A DNA stretch of 64,000 nucleotides from Actinobacillus sp. GY-402 (GCF_014843355.1 NZ_CP062137.1:1736001-1800000); one strand, 5' to 3'; positions 49,755 to 59,609 are shown, counted from the first letter of the stretch. Program-made: numbers and translations. Notes: generated by a model from the sequence alone, not told the origin.

Positions 49755-51473
49755 ATGGCATTAACCATCCCACGCAGCCAATATGTTGCGACTTACGGAC
49801 CGACTGTCGGCGATAAAGTACGTTTAGGCGATACCGACCTGTGGGCGACTATCGAACAGGATTTACTCACCAAAGGCGATGAATGTAAATTCGGCGGCGG
49901 CAAATCGGTGCGCGACGGCATGGCCCAATCGGGCACGGCAACCCGTGAAAATCCGAATGTATTGGATCTTGCGATTACCAACGTAATGATTATCGACGCG
50001 AAACTCGGCATTATCAAAGCGGATATCGGTATTCGCGACGGGCGCATTGTCGGCATCGGTCAGGCAGGGAACCCCGATACGATGGATCACGTCACTCCGA
50101 ATATGATTATCGGCGCAAGCACGGAAGTGCATAACGGAGCGCACCTGATCGCAACGGCGGGCGGTATCGATACTCACATTCACTGGATCTGCCCGCAACA
50201 GGCGCAGCACGCTATCGAAAACGGTATTACGACCATGATTGGCGGCGGCACGGGCCCGGCAGACGGTACGCATGCGACCACTTGTACTCCGGGCGCGTGG
50301 AATATCCAACGAATGTTTCAAGCGTGCGAAGCCTTGCCGGTAAACGTCGGTTTCTTCGGCAAAGGAAACTGCTCCGCCGTCGAACCCTTAAAAGAACAAA
50401 TTCGTGCGGGAGCATTAGGCTTAAAAATTCACGAAGACTGGGGGGCAACCCATGCGGTAATCGACGCCTCTCTCAAAGTGGCGGATGAAATGGACGTACA
50501 AGTGGCGATTCACACCGACACGCTGAACGAATGCGGCTTCTTGGAAGACACAATGAAAGCCATTGACGGACGAGTGATTCACACTTTCCACACCGAAGGC
50601 GCGGGCGGCGGTCATGCTCCCGATATCATCAAAGCGGCGATGTATCCGAACGTATTGCCGGCTTCCACCAATCCAACCCGTCCGTTTACCGTTAATACGA
50701 TCGACGAACACTTGGATATGTTGATGGTTTGCCACCATTTGGATAAATGTGTGCCGGAAGACGTGGCGTTCGCCGACAGCCGTATCCGTCCCGAAACCAT
50801 TGCGGCGGAAGACATTTTACACGATATCGGCGTGTTCTCGATGATGAGTTCCGACTCGCAAGCGATGGGACGCGTAGGCGAAGTGGTGACGCGCACCTGG
50901 CAAACCGCCGATAAAATGAAAGCGCAACGCGGTGAATTAGGCACGGAAGGCAACGATAACTTCCGTATTAAACGTTACATTGCAAAATATACGATCAATC
51001 CTGCGATTGCACACGGTATTGCCGATCATGTCGGTTCGCTCGAAACGGGCAAATTAGCGGACATCGTGCTTTGGAAACCAATGTTTTTCGGCGTGAAACC
51101 GGAACTGGTGATAAAAAAAGGCTTTATCAGCTATGCCAAAATGGGCGATCCGAACGCATCGATTCCAACTCCGCAACCCGTGTTCTATCGTCCGATGTTC
51201 GGCGCGCATGCCAAAGCGAACAAAGAATGCGCGGTATTTTTCGTGTCGCAGGCGGGCGTGGATGCGAACATTAAAGACGCTTTCGGCCTCGAGAAAGAAA
51301 CCGTCGCCGTGAAAGGCTGCCGCAACATCGGTAAAAAAGATCTGGTTCACAATAACGCAACCCCTGAAATCACCGTTGATCCGGAGCGTTACGAAGTGCG
51401 TGTGGACGGCGAACTCATCACTTGCGAACCGGCAAAAAAATTACCGTTAGCGCAGCGTTATTTCATGTTCTAA
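49755..51473 (+). CDS. ureC: Urease alpha (catalytic) subunit UreC
   Basis: UreC holds the two-nickel site that hydrolyses urea to ammonia and carbamate. All key residues are present in this 572-residue copy: His141 and His143 (DTHIHW), carbamylated Lys224 (GLKIHEDWG), His253 (AIHTDT), His279 (TFHTEGAGG), Asp367 (SSDSQAMGR), and the flap Cys326 and His327 ([22 protein letters not shown]). Numbering is offset by seven from the Klebsiella enzyme. The enzyme should be active if nickel is supplied. A GGGAGAG site precedes the ATG. Confidence 0.99.
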   Translation: MALTIPRSQYVATYGPTVGDKVRLGDTDLWATIEQDLLTKGDECKFGGGKSVRDGMAQSGTATRENPNVLDLAITNVMIIDAKLGIIKADIGIRDGRIVGIGQAGNPDTMDHVTPNMIIGASTEVHNGAHLIATAGGIDTHIHWICPQQAQHAIENGITTMIGGGTGPADGTHATTCTPGAWNIQRMFQACEALPVNVGFFGKGNCSAVEPLKEQIRAGALGLKIHEDWGATHAVIDASLKVADEMDVQVAIHTDTLNECGFLEDTMKAIDGRVIHTFHTEGAGGGHAPDIIKAAMYPNVLPASTNPTRPFTVNTIDEHLDMLMVCHHLDKCVPEDVAFADSRIRPETIAAEDILHDIGVFSMMSSDSQAMGRVGEVVTRTWQTADKMKAQRGELGTEGNDNFRIKRYIAKYTINPAIAHGIADHVGSLETGKLADIVLWKPMFFGVKPELVIKKGFISYAKMGDPNASIPTPQPVFYRPMFGAHAKANKECAVFFVSQAGVDANIKDAFGLEKETVAVKGCRNIGKKDLVHNNATPEITVDPERYEVRVDGELITCEPAKKLPLAQRYFMF

Positions 51474-51545
51474 GCTGTCGTATACGAACGACCTTATAAA
51501 CCGAGTGCAGCGCAACAACGCCGCGGAGCGATTCGGACAAACCGA

Positions 51546-51562
51546 CCCGGCGACGAGCCGGG
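51546..51562 (+). terminator. GC-rich hairpin between ureC and ureE
   Basis: CCCGGC-GACGA-GCCGGG followed by only TTT, in a 120-base gap. It could reduce transcription into the accessory genes or protect the ureABC part of the mRNA; the short T tract argues against a strong terminator. Confidence 0.45.
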
Positions 51563-51593
51563 TTTCAGAACAATAATAAATAACGTCAAAATT

Positions 51594-52148
51594 ATGCAAA
51601 TATTAAATCCTATCCTTCCTATTATGGAAAAAACTCTCGGAAATTTGACCGCACTTTGTGCGGCAGGGAAAATTACAACGCAAACGATTGATTACGTGCC
51701 GTTGCAATGGTACGAAAGTGAACGCAACATTTTGCGTAAAACCTCGAAAGCGGGGCGTGAAGTGGCGTTTCGTTTGCTTAAAGAAGGCCAGCGTTTGGAG
51801 CATGACGATGTAGTGTTTATCGGCGAAAATCTGGTTATTGCGATTGAAATCCTGCCGAGCGAAGTGATTGTGCTGTCGCCGAAAACCTTGCCGGAAATGG
51901 CGCGCGCCTGTTATGAAATCGGTAATAAACATTCGCCGTTATTCCTTGATGGCGATGAAGTTACGCTTCCGTACGATAAACCGATGTTTGAATGGTTGCA
52001 GGCGGCGGGATTTCGTCCGCAAAAAGCAAAACGCCGGTTAAGCCGCGCATTGCGCGCGAATTCGGCGCAGGGCCATTCTCACGGGCATTCGCACGATCAT
52101 CACCAAGGTTATCATCAGCACGGAGACGGAAATTGGCACAAGCATTAA
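51594..52148 (+). CDS. ureE: Urease accessory protein UreE (nickel metallochaperone)
   Basis: UreE carries nickel to the UreG-UreF-UreD complex. The 184-residue protein has the peptide-binding N-terminal domain, the metal-binding C-terminal domain with YEIGNKHSPLF (the dimer-interface His), and a His-rich tail (about residues 159-184, thirteen His by eye, in GHSHGHSHDHH-type repeats). An uptake signal at 51646 encodes NLTALC. Its last 16 bases overlap the ureF start. Confidence 0.97.
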   Translation: MQILNPILPIMEKTLGNLTALCAAGKITTQTIDYVPLQWYESERNILRKTSKAGREVAFRLLKEGQRLEHDDVVFIGENLVIAIEILPSEVIVLSPKTLPEMARACYEIGNKHSPLFLDGDEVTLPYDKPMFEWLQAAGFRPQKAKRRLSRALRANSAQGHSHGHSHDHHQGYHQHGDGNWHKH

Positions 52149-52828
52149 CCCAATTGGGCGCGTTGCTCCACTTGGTCGATCCTACTTTGCCGATAGGCGG
52201 GTTTAATCATTCCAACGGCTTGGAAACCTTCGTACAGCAAGGCAAAGTTAACAGTAAAAACAGCCTTGAAGAATATGTGCGAACCCAATTACTGCAAAAC
52301 TGGACGTACAACGACGGCGCTTATTTGTCGTTGGCGTTTGATGCAATGGAAAGATACGATTTGGCGCGCCTAATTGAACTTGACCAAGAGCTCGCCGCAA
52401 CCAAAATTGCCCGGGAAGTTCGCGAAGGGAGCTACAAACTGGGTGTGCGCCTGCTGAAAATTTTTATCCGTTATGAAAATCATCCGTTATTGGCGGAATT
52501 TCAGCAAGCCGTTACGGAAAAGCGCGCCAACGGCTTTTTTCCCGTGGTGTTTGCCATGGTGGCCAATGCGATGCGGCTCGGCAAAGCGGAAACGCTTTAT
52601 GCCTTCTACTACAACGCGGCAGTGGGTTCCGTTACCAATGGCGTAAAGCTGATTCCGCTCAGCCAAATGGACGGTCAGGATATTTTATTTGAGTTACGTT
52701 CGCCGATTGCAAGTGCGGTGGAAAATAGCCTCGATCCTGATTTAGACTGGCTCGGCGCCGCAACGCTCGCGAATGATGTGCGTTCCATGCAGCATGAGCA
52801 GTTATATACCCGTTTATATATGTCTTGA
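52133..52828 (+). CDS. ureF: Urease accessory protein UreF
   Basis: UreF links UreD and UreG in the activation complex and gates nickel transfer. No ATG fits: the conserved N-terminus [31 protein letters not shown] starts directly after a TTG at 52133, preceded by a GGAGACGG site, so a TTG start inside the end of ureE is chosen (231 residues). The frame is open to 51992, but the extra residues are the shifted image of the UreE tail. Motifs [11 protein letters not shown] and the end [23 protein letters not shown] fit the family. Confidence 0.92.
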   Translation: MAQALTQLGALLHLVDPTLPIGGFNHSNGLETFVQQGKVNSKNSLEEYVRTQLLQNWTYNDGAYLSLAFDAMERYDLARLIELDQELAATKIAREVREGSYKLGVRLLKIFIRYENHPLLAEFQQAVTEKRANGFFPVVFAMVANAMRLGKAETLYAFYYNAAVGSVTNGVKLIPLSQMDGQDILFELRSPIASAVENSLDPDLDWLGAATLANDVRSMQHEQLYTRLYMS

Positions 52829-52899
52829 TATTCGCTCTAACACATATTTTTATCGGGCGAATGTCCTTCGTCTTTATATTTATTCCCAAAGGAAAAACA

Positions 52900-53535
52900 A
52901 TGCGTAAATACATCAAAATCGGCGTGGCTGGTCCCGTTGGAGCGGGCAAAACCGCGTTAATCGAAAAACTCACCCGCGAAATGGCGGATAAATACAGCGT
53001 GGCGGTCATTACCAACGATATCTACACCCAGGAAGATGCGGAATTTTTAACAAAAAACAGCTTATTGCCGCCGGAACGGATTATGGGCGTGGAAACCGGC
53101 GGCTGCCCGCATACCGCCATTCGTGAAGACGCGTCGATGAATCTGGAAGCGGTGGACGAAATGGTGGCTCGTTTCCCGGATGTGGAAATCCTGTTTATCG
53201 AATCGGGCGGCGACAACCTTTCGGCCACGTTCAGCCCGGACTTAGCCGACGTGACGATTTTCGTCATCGATGTGGCGCAGGGCGAAAAAATTCCTCGCAA
53301 AGGCGGACCGGGAATCACGCGTTCGGATTTACTCGTCATTAATAAAACCGACCTTGCGCCGTTCGTGGGCGCGGATTTAAGCGTGATGGAACGCGATGCA
53401 CGCCGTATGCGTAACGGCCAGCCGTTTATTTTTACCAATCTGATGAAAAAGGAAAATCTCGACGGCGTCATTGGTTGGATTGAAAAATATGCGTTGCTGA
53501 AAAACGCGGAAGAGCCGGCGTCATTGGTAAGATAA
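52900..53535 (+). CDS. ureG: Urease accessory GTPase UreG
   Basis: UreG is the SIMIBI-class GTPase that drives nickel insertion. The 211-residue protein begins [24 protein letters not shown] with the P-loop, and shows the metal-binding Cys-Pro-His in [18 protein letters not shown], the invariant [19 protein letters not shown] and the NKTDLAP base-recognition motif. The ATG at 52900 follows AAAGGAAAAA; 25 open codons upstream are ignored. Confidence 0.98.
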   Translation: MRKYIKIGVAGPVGAGKTALIEKLTREMADKYSVAVITNDIYTQEDAEFLTKNSLLPPERIMGVETGGCPHTAIREDASMNLEAVDEMVARFPDVEILFIESGGDNLSATFSPDLADVTIFVIDVAQGEKIPRKGGPGITRSDLLVINKTDLAPFVGADLSVMERDARRMRNGQPFIFTNLMKKENLDGVIGWIEKYALLKNAEEPASLVR

Positions 53536-53537
53536 TT

Positions 53538-53560
53538 CGTAGGGCGAACGCCGGTCGCCC
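53538..53560. repeat. REP-like hairpin between ureG and ureD
   Basis: CGTAGGG begins a hairpin GGGCGA / TCGCCC (53542-53547 and 53555-53560, seven-base loop). It shares the CGTAGGG lead-in with the ureA-ureB element. Confidence 0.5.
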
Positions 53561-53603
53561 GTTATTTCTGATCTTTAAGGCGAATGTATTCGCTTGTGCA
53601 AAA

Positions 53604-54422
53604 ATGAATAGTCAATTATTTCTTTCGACAAAATTAACCGCCGACGGAACCACGCGACTTGACGAATATTTCGTTTCGCCGCCGTTCAAGCTGATGACCT
53701 TGCCCGTTTACGAAGATGCGTGGCGGCACGGATTGAATGCGATGCAAATGTCTTCTTCGCCCGGCTTGCTTGGCGGCGACCGTTTGGAAATCCGAATTTC
53801 TTTGAAAAAATCGACCGCACTTTCGCTTAAAACCCAAGCGTTTACTCGTGTTCAGGCAATGAATGGCGACAATCATGCGGAACAAATTACCGTCGTTAAA
53901 CTGGCGCCGGACAGCCGTTTCTTCTATTTGCCGCATCCGCTCGTATTGCATAAGGATTCGGCGCTGAAGCAGAAAACGACCATTGAAATGGGCGAAAATG
54001 CCGGACTGATTTACGGCGAAATCGTGGCAATCGGACGTGTGATGAACGGTGAGCGTTTTCAGTTCCGCCGGTTTTCCTCGCATTTGAAAATCTACAAATT
54101 GCAGGAAAACGGCGCAACACGACCGCTCTTATCAGATTGCATTCAGTGGAAACCGTCCGTGATGAACCTGACAGCGCTGAGTCAAATGGAAAACTACAGC
54201 CATCAAGGTTCGTTATGTTTTATTCATGTGGGCAAAAGTGCGGTGGAAATCAAAGAAATTTTGACCGCACTTCAACAACAATTTACTCCGCAGACGGACG
54301 TTTTAGCGGGATTGTCGCAGTTAAATGAAAGCGGAATCATAATCCGAATATTGGCGCATAAAGCCGAAGATATTCAAAATTATTTCGAACGGATCGGCGC
54401 TTATTTAAAAGAACGGTTCTGA
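53604..54422 (+). CDS. ureD: Urease accessory protein UreD (UreH)
   Basis: UreD binds apo-urease and passes nickel from UreF/UreG. The 272-residue protein has the family motifs FVSPPFKLMTLPVY, SSSPGLLGGDRLEI, FYLPHPLVLHKDSALKQKTTIEM and AGLIYGEIVAIGRVMNGERF. It is named ureH in Haemophilus. Three uptake signals lie in the coding region (near 53814, 54237 and 54264); the last two face each other 18 bases apart and could fold. There is no clear terminator before the convergent CDF gene. Confidence 0.96.
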   Translation: MNSQLFLSTKLTADGTTRLDEYFVSPPFKLMTLPVYEDAWRHGLNAMQMSSSPGLLGGDRLEIRISLKKSTALSLKTQAFTRVQAMNGDNHAEQITVVKLAPDSRFFYLPHPLVLHKDSALKQKTTIEMGENAGLIYGEIVAIGRVMNGERFQFRRFSSHLKIYKLQENGATRPLLSDCIQWKPSVMNLTALSQMENYSHQGSLCFIHVGKSAVEIKEILTALQQQFTPQTDVLAGLSQLNESGIIIRILAHKAEDIQNYFERIGAYLKERF

Positions 54423-54461
54423 CAACCGTGTGGGGCGCTTTGATTCAATCGCAGATATCCG

Positions 54462-55388
54462 TTATGCATCAACGCAATGGTGTGTATTCACTCCCGGATT
54501 TTCGATTTGAATGGTGACGTGTTCGATCTGATATTCGTACTTCAGCATATTGCTGATGTTTTTAACCAGTTCGTAATCATTTACGCCCTGATATTGCTCT
54601 AGAATCACGTGAAACGACAGACTGTATAATCCGTCGGCGATAGACCACAAATGAAATTCGTGAATGCCTTTTACGTTCGGAATCGCCAGAACGGATTGAT
54701 GAATTGCCGCTGTCTGCAGTTCCGGCGGCACGGCTTCCATCAAAACGCCGCCGGCGCGACGGCAGATTTTATAACCGCCCCAGAAAATCACCACGCTGAT
54801 CACCAAGCTGGCAAGGGCATCAATGGTTATTATACCCGTCCAATGAATCAGCAACGCCGCGATGAGAATGCCGACGGAATTCAGCAAATCGCCGAAAAAA
54901 TGCCAGAATGCGCTTTGAATATTCAGATTTTTCTCATGTTTCAGACTGTTCATCAGCATCAGCGTTAACAGGATGTTGATCAGCAAACCGACGCTCGCCA
55001 CCGCCAGCATCGAACGGAAATCCACCGCCACGGGATGAAACAAGCGCTGAATGCCTTCCGCCGCCACGCCCAACGCAATCAGAATTAAGGCGATTCCGTT
55101 TAAAAAAGCGGCGATAATTTCAAACCGCACATAACCGTAAGTGAACTTATCCGTCGGCCGTTTCGCCGAATAATAAATGGCAATCATGCTCAACGCCAAT
55201 GCCAGCACGTCGGAAAACATATGAAAGGAATCCGAAATCAGCGCCAGCGAACCGCTTATTATCCCGCCCAGCAGTTCGACCAAGGCAAACACGAAAGTCA
55301 ACACAAGAGAAAGCCATAAGGTTTTGCGGCTGTAATGCTGAATTTTGTAATGGTTCGTATGGTGATAGTGGAAGTCGATATTATTCAT
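54462..55388 (-). CDS. Cation diffusion facilitator, zinc-type (ZitB/CzcD group)
   Basis: A 308-residue inner-membrane exporter with six helices and a C-terminal cytoplasmic metal-sensing domain. The metal site reads HMFSD in helix 2 (GSLALISDSFHMFSD) and HFFGD in helix 5 (SAFWHFFGDLLNSVGI), the HxxxD pair typical of zinc-selective CDF proteins. The N-terminus is His-rich (DFHYHHTNHYKIQHY), as in many of this group. It exports Zn2+, perhaps Co2+ or Ni2+, in exchange for H+. It lies convergent to ureD; a link to nickel handling is possible but unsupported. Confidence 0.92.
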   Translation of the reverse strand: MNNIDFHYHHTNHYKIQHYSRKTLWLSLVLTFVFALVELLGGIISGSLALISDSFHMFSDVLALALSMIAIYYSAKRPTDKFTYGYVRFEIIAAFLNGIALILIALGVAAEGIQRLFHPVAVDFRSMLAVASVGLLINILLTLMLMNSLKHEKNLNIQSAFWHFFGDLLNSVGILIAALLIHWTGIITIDALASLVISVVIFWGGYKICRRAGGVLMEAVPPELQTAAIHQSVLAIPNVKGIHEFHLWSIADGLYSLSFHVILEQYQGVNDYELVKNISNMLKYEYQIEHVTIQIENPGVNTHHCVDA

Positions 55389-55432
55389 GAAAGTGCGATA
55401 TCCTTAACAACGGCGGCATTTTAAACCGATTG

Positions 55433-55475
55433 AAAAGTGCGGGCAAAAAACGTGACATTTTTTGACCGCACTTTT
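55433..55475. terminator. Mixed uptake-signal hairpin between the reductase and the CDF gene
   Basis: AAAAGTGCGGGCAAAAAA faces TTTTTTGACCGCACTTTT; one arm is the G variant and the other the standard signal, so the stem has one mismatch. It lies just after the oxidoreductase stop codon on the minus strand. Confidence 0.75.
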
Positions 55476-55479
55476 GCCG

Positions 55480-56349
55480 TTATTTCGCCAAGTATTGATA
55501 AATCGCCGCCATATCCGCTTCGCTTAACCCCGATTGATTCGCTTGATTATAGCTGACGGCGGCTTGCTGAATCAGCGGAAAGGCTTTGTCCATTTTGGCG
55601 ATTTCCGCTTTCGCCAGATTAAAATCTTTGGTCATGTGTTTCATCATAAACGCCGGCGTGAAATCGTTCTGTCGGTACATCGGCACTTTAGCCTGGAAAA
55701 TCTGGCTGTTCATAAACGAACCGGAAATCATGTCAATCACCTGCTCTTTCGAAATGCCGAATTGTTCCGCAAACAGCAAAGCCTCGCCGTAGGCTTGAAT
55801 GAAAATGCCGAGCAGAGAATTAATCATCAGTTTCACGCCGCCCGCTTTGCCCACTTCGCCGTAATAAAACGTTTTCGTGCTGAAGGCGGCGAACAGCGGT
55901 TTAAGCTGTTCCACAATTTCCGGTTTGCCGGCCGCCAATACCAGCAATTTGCCCGCTTCCGCCACTTTACTGGAACCGGAAACCGGCGCTTCAATAAATT
56001 CCGCGCCGTGTTTTGCCAATAAGAACTCCAGTTGTTGGTTTTGCGTCGGCGAAACCGTACTCATATTCACCACCAACTTGCCTTCCAGAGCGGTCAGCAC
56101 TTCTTCGGTTAACAGCGATTCAATCACCGGGAAATCCGCTACCATGAGAAAAATCACGTCATAGGCTTTCACCAGCTCCGATACGGAAGCATAAACCGCG
56201 GCGCCTTTTGCCGCCAGGTTTTGGCATTTTGCCGCCGTTCGGTTATAAACGCCGACTTTCACCCCGTGTTCCAACAAATGAGACACCATCGGCTCGCCCA
56301 TTTGTCCTAAACCAATCCAACCGACTTCCCGAGTATTAATCTGCTGCAT
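55480..56349 (-). CDS. NAD(P)-dependent beta-hydroxyacid dehydrogenase family protein
   Basis: A 289-residue member of the 3-hydroxyisobutyrate/tartronate-semialdehyde/6-phosphogluconate dehydrogenase superfamily. N-terminal Rossmann motif VGWIGLGQMGEPMVSHLL, substrate motif EAPVSGSSKVAEAGKLLVLAAG, catalytic-Lys helix GKAGGVKLMINSLLG (Lys near residue 174) and FTPAFMMKHMTKDFNLA. The exact substrate cannot be told; the glyoxylate/succinic semialdehyde reductase group is one possibility. The ATG at 56349 follows AGGAG; ten upstream codons are open. Confidence 0.88.
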   Translation of the reverse strand: MQQINTREVGWIGLGQMGEPMVSHLLEHGVKVGVYNRTAAKCQNLAAKGAAVYASVSELVKAYDVIFLMVADFPVIESLLTEEVLTALEGKLVVNMSTVSPTQNQQLEFLLAKHGAEFIEAPVSGSSKVAEAGKLLVLAAGKPEIVEQLKPLFAAFSTKTFYYGEVGKAGGVKLMINSLLGIFIQAYGEALLFAEQFGISKEQVIDMISGSFMNSQIFQAKVPMYRQNDFTPAFMMKHMTKDFNLAKAEIAKMDKAFPLIQQAAVSYNQANQSGLSEADMAAIYQYLAK

Positions 56350-56553
56350 TTTTTTCTCCTTTTTGTTGGGGCGTGACATGGTTCGTCACCTGCCGACATT
56401 AAACCGTTTATTTCTCCGCACCGCGCAATCTCATTGATTCGACGGCAAAAAACTGCGTCAATTTTGACCGCACTTGGACTAAGATCTTTATCATAAAGCC
56501 GATAAAAAAGTAAAGCGCGTCCGGTAAATAATTTTCACTGAACGGTGAATAAA

Positions 56554-56586
56554 AAAGAGCGGTACGCATAATTTGCACCGCTCTTT
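56554..56586 (-). terminator. Intrinsic terminator after the OYE-family gene
   Basis: On the minus strand AAAGAGCGGT / ACCGCTCTTT (ten perfect pairs, 13-base loop) is followed by TTTATT, 19 bases after the stop. It is not an uptake-signal pair, although it shares GCGGT. Confidence 0.85.
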
Positions 56587-56604
56587 AGGATTCATCTCAA
56601 GCCA

Positions 56605-57747
56605 TTAAATATCAACCGTATGCCAGTTTTTATCGCCTTTTAACGGTGGTAACATCGGGCTGCCTTTTACGCAAAGTTCCCACAATAAACCTTTAATGCC
56701 GTATTGCTCCGGTTTATTCGGATCCAATTCCGTGACGATTTCGGCTTCTCTGTCCGTTTTAATCAGGGTGGCAATGGTCGGATTAATCATCACGGTTTTA
56801 CCCAGCGCGATAAATTCCGCCCAGCCGGTGTTGTATGCCGCTAAAATCTGTTCCGCAGTAAACAGCGCGCCCACGCCGATAAGCGGCAATTTACCGCCGA
56901 TTCGATCGTGCACCAACTGCATGCGGAATGCATTGGTATCCGCGCCGCGACGGGCTTTTTTATAGAAATCGTGCAGAGAAATGTGCAGATATTGCAACGC
57001 TTTGTCCTTTAAGGCATCGATAAGCGCAAAGGTGTCTTCCATGGTTAAACCCGATTCTTCCGGTTCTTCCGGCGAAAAACGGTAACCCACGATAAAGTCG
57101 TCTTTGCCGTGTTTGGCTTTTACCGCCAATACGCTGTCTACGATCGCCAACGGAAAACGCATGCGATTTTCACGGGAGCCGCCCCATTCGTCGGTGCGAC
57201 GATTGGAATGACCGGAATAGAACTGTTGAATCAGGTAATTATTGGCGCCATGAATTTCCACTCCGTCAAACCCCGCTTGAATGGCTAAATCTGCGGCATT
57301 AGCGAAGGCGTCGATTAAAGCATGGATTTCTTCTTCGTTGGCGGCTCGCGTGCCGGTGGCTTCATCCGCACTGGCGGAAATTTTATCTTTGCCGTTTAAC
57401 AATTCCGTCAGCGCCAGTTTGCCGCCGTGATGAAGTTGCAAAATGGCTTTAGCCCCTTGCGCTTTAATGATGTCCGCGGTCGCTTTTAAGGAAGGCAGTT
57501 GCGCCGCACGAATCGCTTCGGGCTGACCGTAAAAAGCTTTACCACCGTCCCGCACTAATGTCGCCGCTAAGATAAACATGCCCATGTCCTGCGCGCGATT
57601 TGAAATAAACTCGCGTTCCGCTTCTCCCAAAGTGCCGTCCGGGTTTGAACCGAAATGCGTCATCGGCGCCACCACTAAACGGTTTTTGATTTCCACTTGG
57701 TTGTTTAAGATATAAGATTGAAATAACGGATTAAATTTTGGATTCAT
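56605..57747 (-). CDS. Old Yellow Enzyme family NADH:flavin oxidoreductase
   Basis: A 380-residue FMN-dependent alkene reductase-type TIM barrel. Motifs: KNRLVVAPMTHFGSNPDGTL, LQLHHGGKLAL, GFDGVEIHGANNYLIQQFYSGHSNRRTDEWGG (catalytic His-x2-Asn near residue 178) and SRENRMRFPLAIVDSV, ending with a Gly-rich phosphate site (LIGVGALFTAEQIL). It lacks the C-terminal flavodoxin and FAD domains of 2,4-dienoyl-CoA reductase, so it is the short form. The substrate is unknown. The ATG at 57747 gives the family N-terminus MNPKFNPLFQSY; 56 open upstream codons lack coding character. Confidence 0.9.
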   Translation of the reverse strand: MNPKFNPLFQSYILNNQVEIKNRLVVAPMTHFGSNPDGTLGEAEREFISNRAQDMGMFILAATLVRDGGKAFYGQPEAIRAAQLPSLKATADIIKAQGAKAILQLHHGGKLALTELLNGKDKISASADEATGTRAANEEEIHALIDAFANAADLAIQAGFDGVEIHGANNYLIQQFYSGHSNRRTDEWGGSRENRMRFPLAIVDSVLAVKAKHGKDDFIVGYRFSPEEPEESGLTMEDTFALIDALKDKALQYLHISLHDFYKKARRGADTNAFRMQLVHDRIGGKLPLIGVGALFTAEQILAAYNTGWAEFIALGKTVMINPTIATLIKTDREAEIVTELDPNKPEQYGIKGLLWELCVKGSPMLPPLKGDKNWHTVDI

Positions 57748-57967
57748 AGTTTTTTCCTTGTGAGGTTCTGAGGTTTGCTTTGAAGCCTCATTAAAATCCG
57801 TTTTATTATATCGCTTTTTTAGCAAGTAAAAATAACTAAAACGGTTTGCCGTGTTATCTAAATTGATGTTTCCGGCGTTGGGCAAAAAGCTTTCAACGGC
57901 AAAAAAACGTGCCAAAAATCGCCCGCACTTTTAGTTCCCGCTTCCGCCGAAGCCTGTTTAGCATAAC

Positions 57968-58003
57968 AAAAAAGCCTTGAAACATTGTGTTTCAAGGCTT
58001 TTG
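57968..58003 (-). terminator. Terminator after tRNA-Ala
   Basis: AAGCCTTGAAAC / GTTTCAAGGCTT with a short loop and T tracts lies five bases past the 3' end of the tRNA on the minus strand. Confidence 0.88.
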
Positions 58004-58007
58004 AATT

Positions 58008-58083
<76 letters not shown>

Positions 58084-58166
58084 GTTTTGATGTGGCGTTA
58101 TGATAATGACTAACCCTGTCCGCTGTCAACCATTAATCAAAAATGATTGCAACGATAGCCTAAAAT

Positions 58167-59609
58167 TTAAGCAGCTTGCGCTTTAATGAAGGCAAGGGCT
58201 TTGTCGATGCGCGCCAATACGCGTTCGCGACCGATTCCGGCGAGGGTGACGTCCATGGACGGCGATTGACCGGCTCCGGTGACGGCAACGCGCAACGGCA
58301 TACCGACTTTACCCATGCCTACGCCCAATTCGGCGGCGGTTTGTTCGATTGCCTCGTGCGTATTGTGCGCGTCCCAAACGGAAAGTGCGGTCAATTTTTC
58401 TTTTACTTTTTCCAACGGTTCAATTGCTGCGGCTTTAAGGTGTTTTTTCGCCGCCGCTTCGTCAAAGTTTTCAAATTCTTCAAAGAAATAACGGCTGGAC
58501 AATGCCATTTCCCGCAGCGTTTTGCTGCGTTCCGCGAACATAGACACGATGTCGGTTAACGCCGGACCGTTTGTGATATCAACGCCCAAATCCCGATATT
58601 GCCAGGCTAAATGTTTTGCCACGTAATCCGGCGGCAATTCGCGCATATAATGCTGATTGAGCCATTGCAGCTTTTCCGTATTGAAGGCGCTGGCGGATTT
58701 GCTCACGTGTTCCAGTTCAAACAAACGAATCATTTCTTCGCGGCTGAAAATTTCTTGATCGCCGTGCCCCCAGCCCAAACGCACCAGATAATTCACCAAG
58801 GCTTCCGGCAGATAACCGTCGTCGCGGTATTGCATGACACTGACGGCGCCATGGCGTTTGGATAATTTTTGTCCGTCGTCGCCGTTGATCATGGAAACGT
58901 GAGCGTAAGTGGGAATCGGTGCGCCTAAGGCTTCTAAAATATTGATTTGACGCGGTGTGTTGTTGATGTGATCTTCGCCGCGCACAACATGGGTAATGCC
59001 CATATCCCAGTCATCCACCACCACGCAGAAATTGTAAGTCGGCGAACCGTCGGTACGGCGAATGATTAAATCGTCCAGTTCGTGGTTGCTGATTTCAATA
59101 CGACCGCGTACCGCGTCTTCAAATACCACGGAGCCTTCCTGCGGGTTTTTAAACCGAACTACGTGCGGCTCGTCGGGCGAATGACTGTGATCGTGTAGAC
59201 AATGACGATCGTAGCGCGGTTTTTGTTTATTGGATTCTTGGGTATGACGTAATTGTTCCAAACGTTCTTTTGTGCAGTAACAACGATAGGCTAAGCCTTG
59301 TTCGATCATTTGATCGATAACCTGATTATAGCGATCAAAACGTTTGGTTTGGAAATAAGGACCGTGTTCCCAGGAAAGATTTAACCATTCCATGCCTTCG
59401 ATAATAGCGGCGGTAGCTTCCGGCGTGGAGCGTTCTAAGTCCGTGTCTTCAATACGTAGCACGAATTCGCCGTGATTATGCTTTGCATATAACCAGGAAT
59501 AAAGCGCCGTACGAGCGCCCCCTACATGCAGATAGCCGGTCGGGCTGGGGGCGAAGCGAGTGCGGACTTTTACATTGGGATCTAAATCAAATAACGGTGC
59601 TAATTTCAT
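58167..59609 (-). CDS. gltX: Glutamyl-tRNA synthetase
   Basis: GltX charges tRNA-Glu. The 480-residue class I enzyme has the HIGH-type motif [20 protein letters not shown] (near residue 17), a zinc-site-like Cys/His cluster ([18 protein letters not shown]) and the KMSKS-type [13 protein letters not shown] (near 253). The ATG at 59609 follows AAGGCAA and gives the H. influenzae length; six further upstream codons start without a ribosome site. Confidence 0.97.
   Translation of the reverse strand: MKLAPLFDLDPNVKVRTRFAPSPTGYLHVGGARTALYSWLYAKHNHGEFVLRIEDTDLERSTPEATAAIIEGMEWLNLSWEHGPYFQTKRFDRYNQVIDQMIEQGLAYRCYCTKERLEQLRHTQESNKQKPRYDRHCLHDHSHSPDEPHVVRFKNPQEGSVVFEDAVRGRIEISNHELDDLIIRRTDGSPTYNFCVVVDDWDMGITHVVRGEDHINNTPRQINILEALGAPIPTYAHVSMINGDDGQKLSKRHGAVSVMQYRDDGYLPEALVNYLVRLGWGHGDQEIFSREEMIRLFELEHVSKSASAFNTEKLQWLNQHYMRELPPDYVAKHLAWQYRDLGVDITNGPALTDIVSMFAERSKTLREMALSSRYFFEEFENFDEAAAKKHLKAAAIEPLEKVKEKLTALSVWDAHNTHEAIEQTAAELGVGMGKVGMPLRVAVTGAGQSPSMDVTLAGIGRERVLARIDKALAFIKAQAA

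Noticed and set aside
49863-50321. Open frames of 150 codons antisense to ureC and ureG
   Set aside because: The plus-strand urease proteins carry every catalytic motif across these stretches; the antisense products have no recognisable features.
51992-52132. 47-codon N-terminal extension of ureF
   Set aside because: The extension is the out-of-frame reading of the UreE tail and lies before the conserved UreF start; no ribosome site precedes it.
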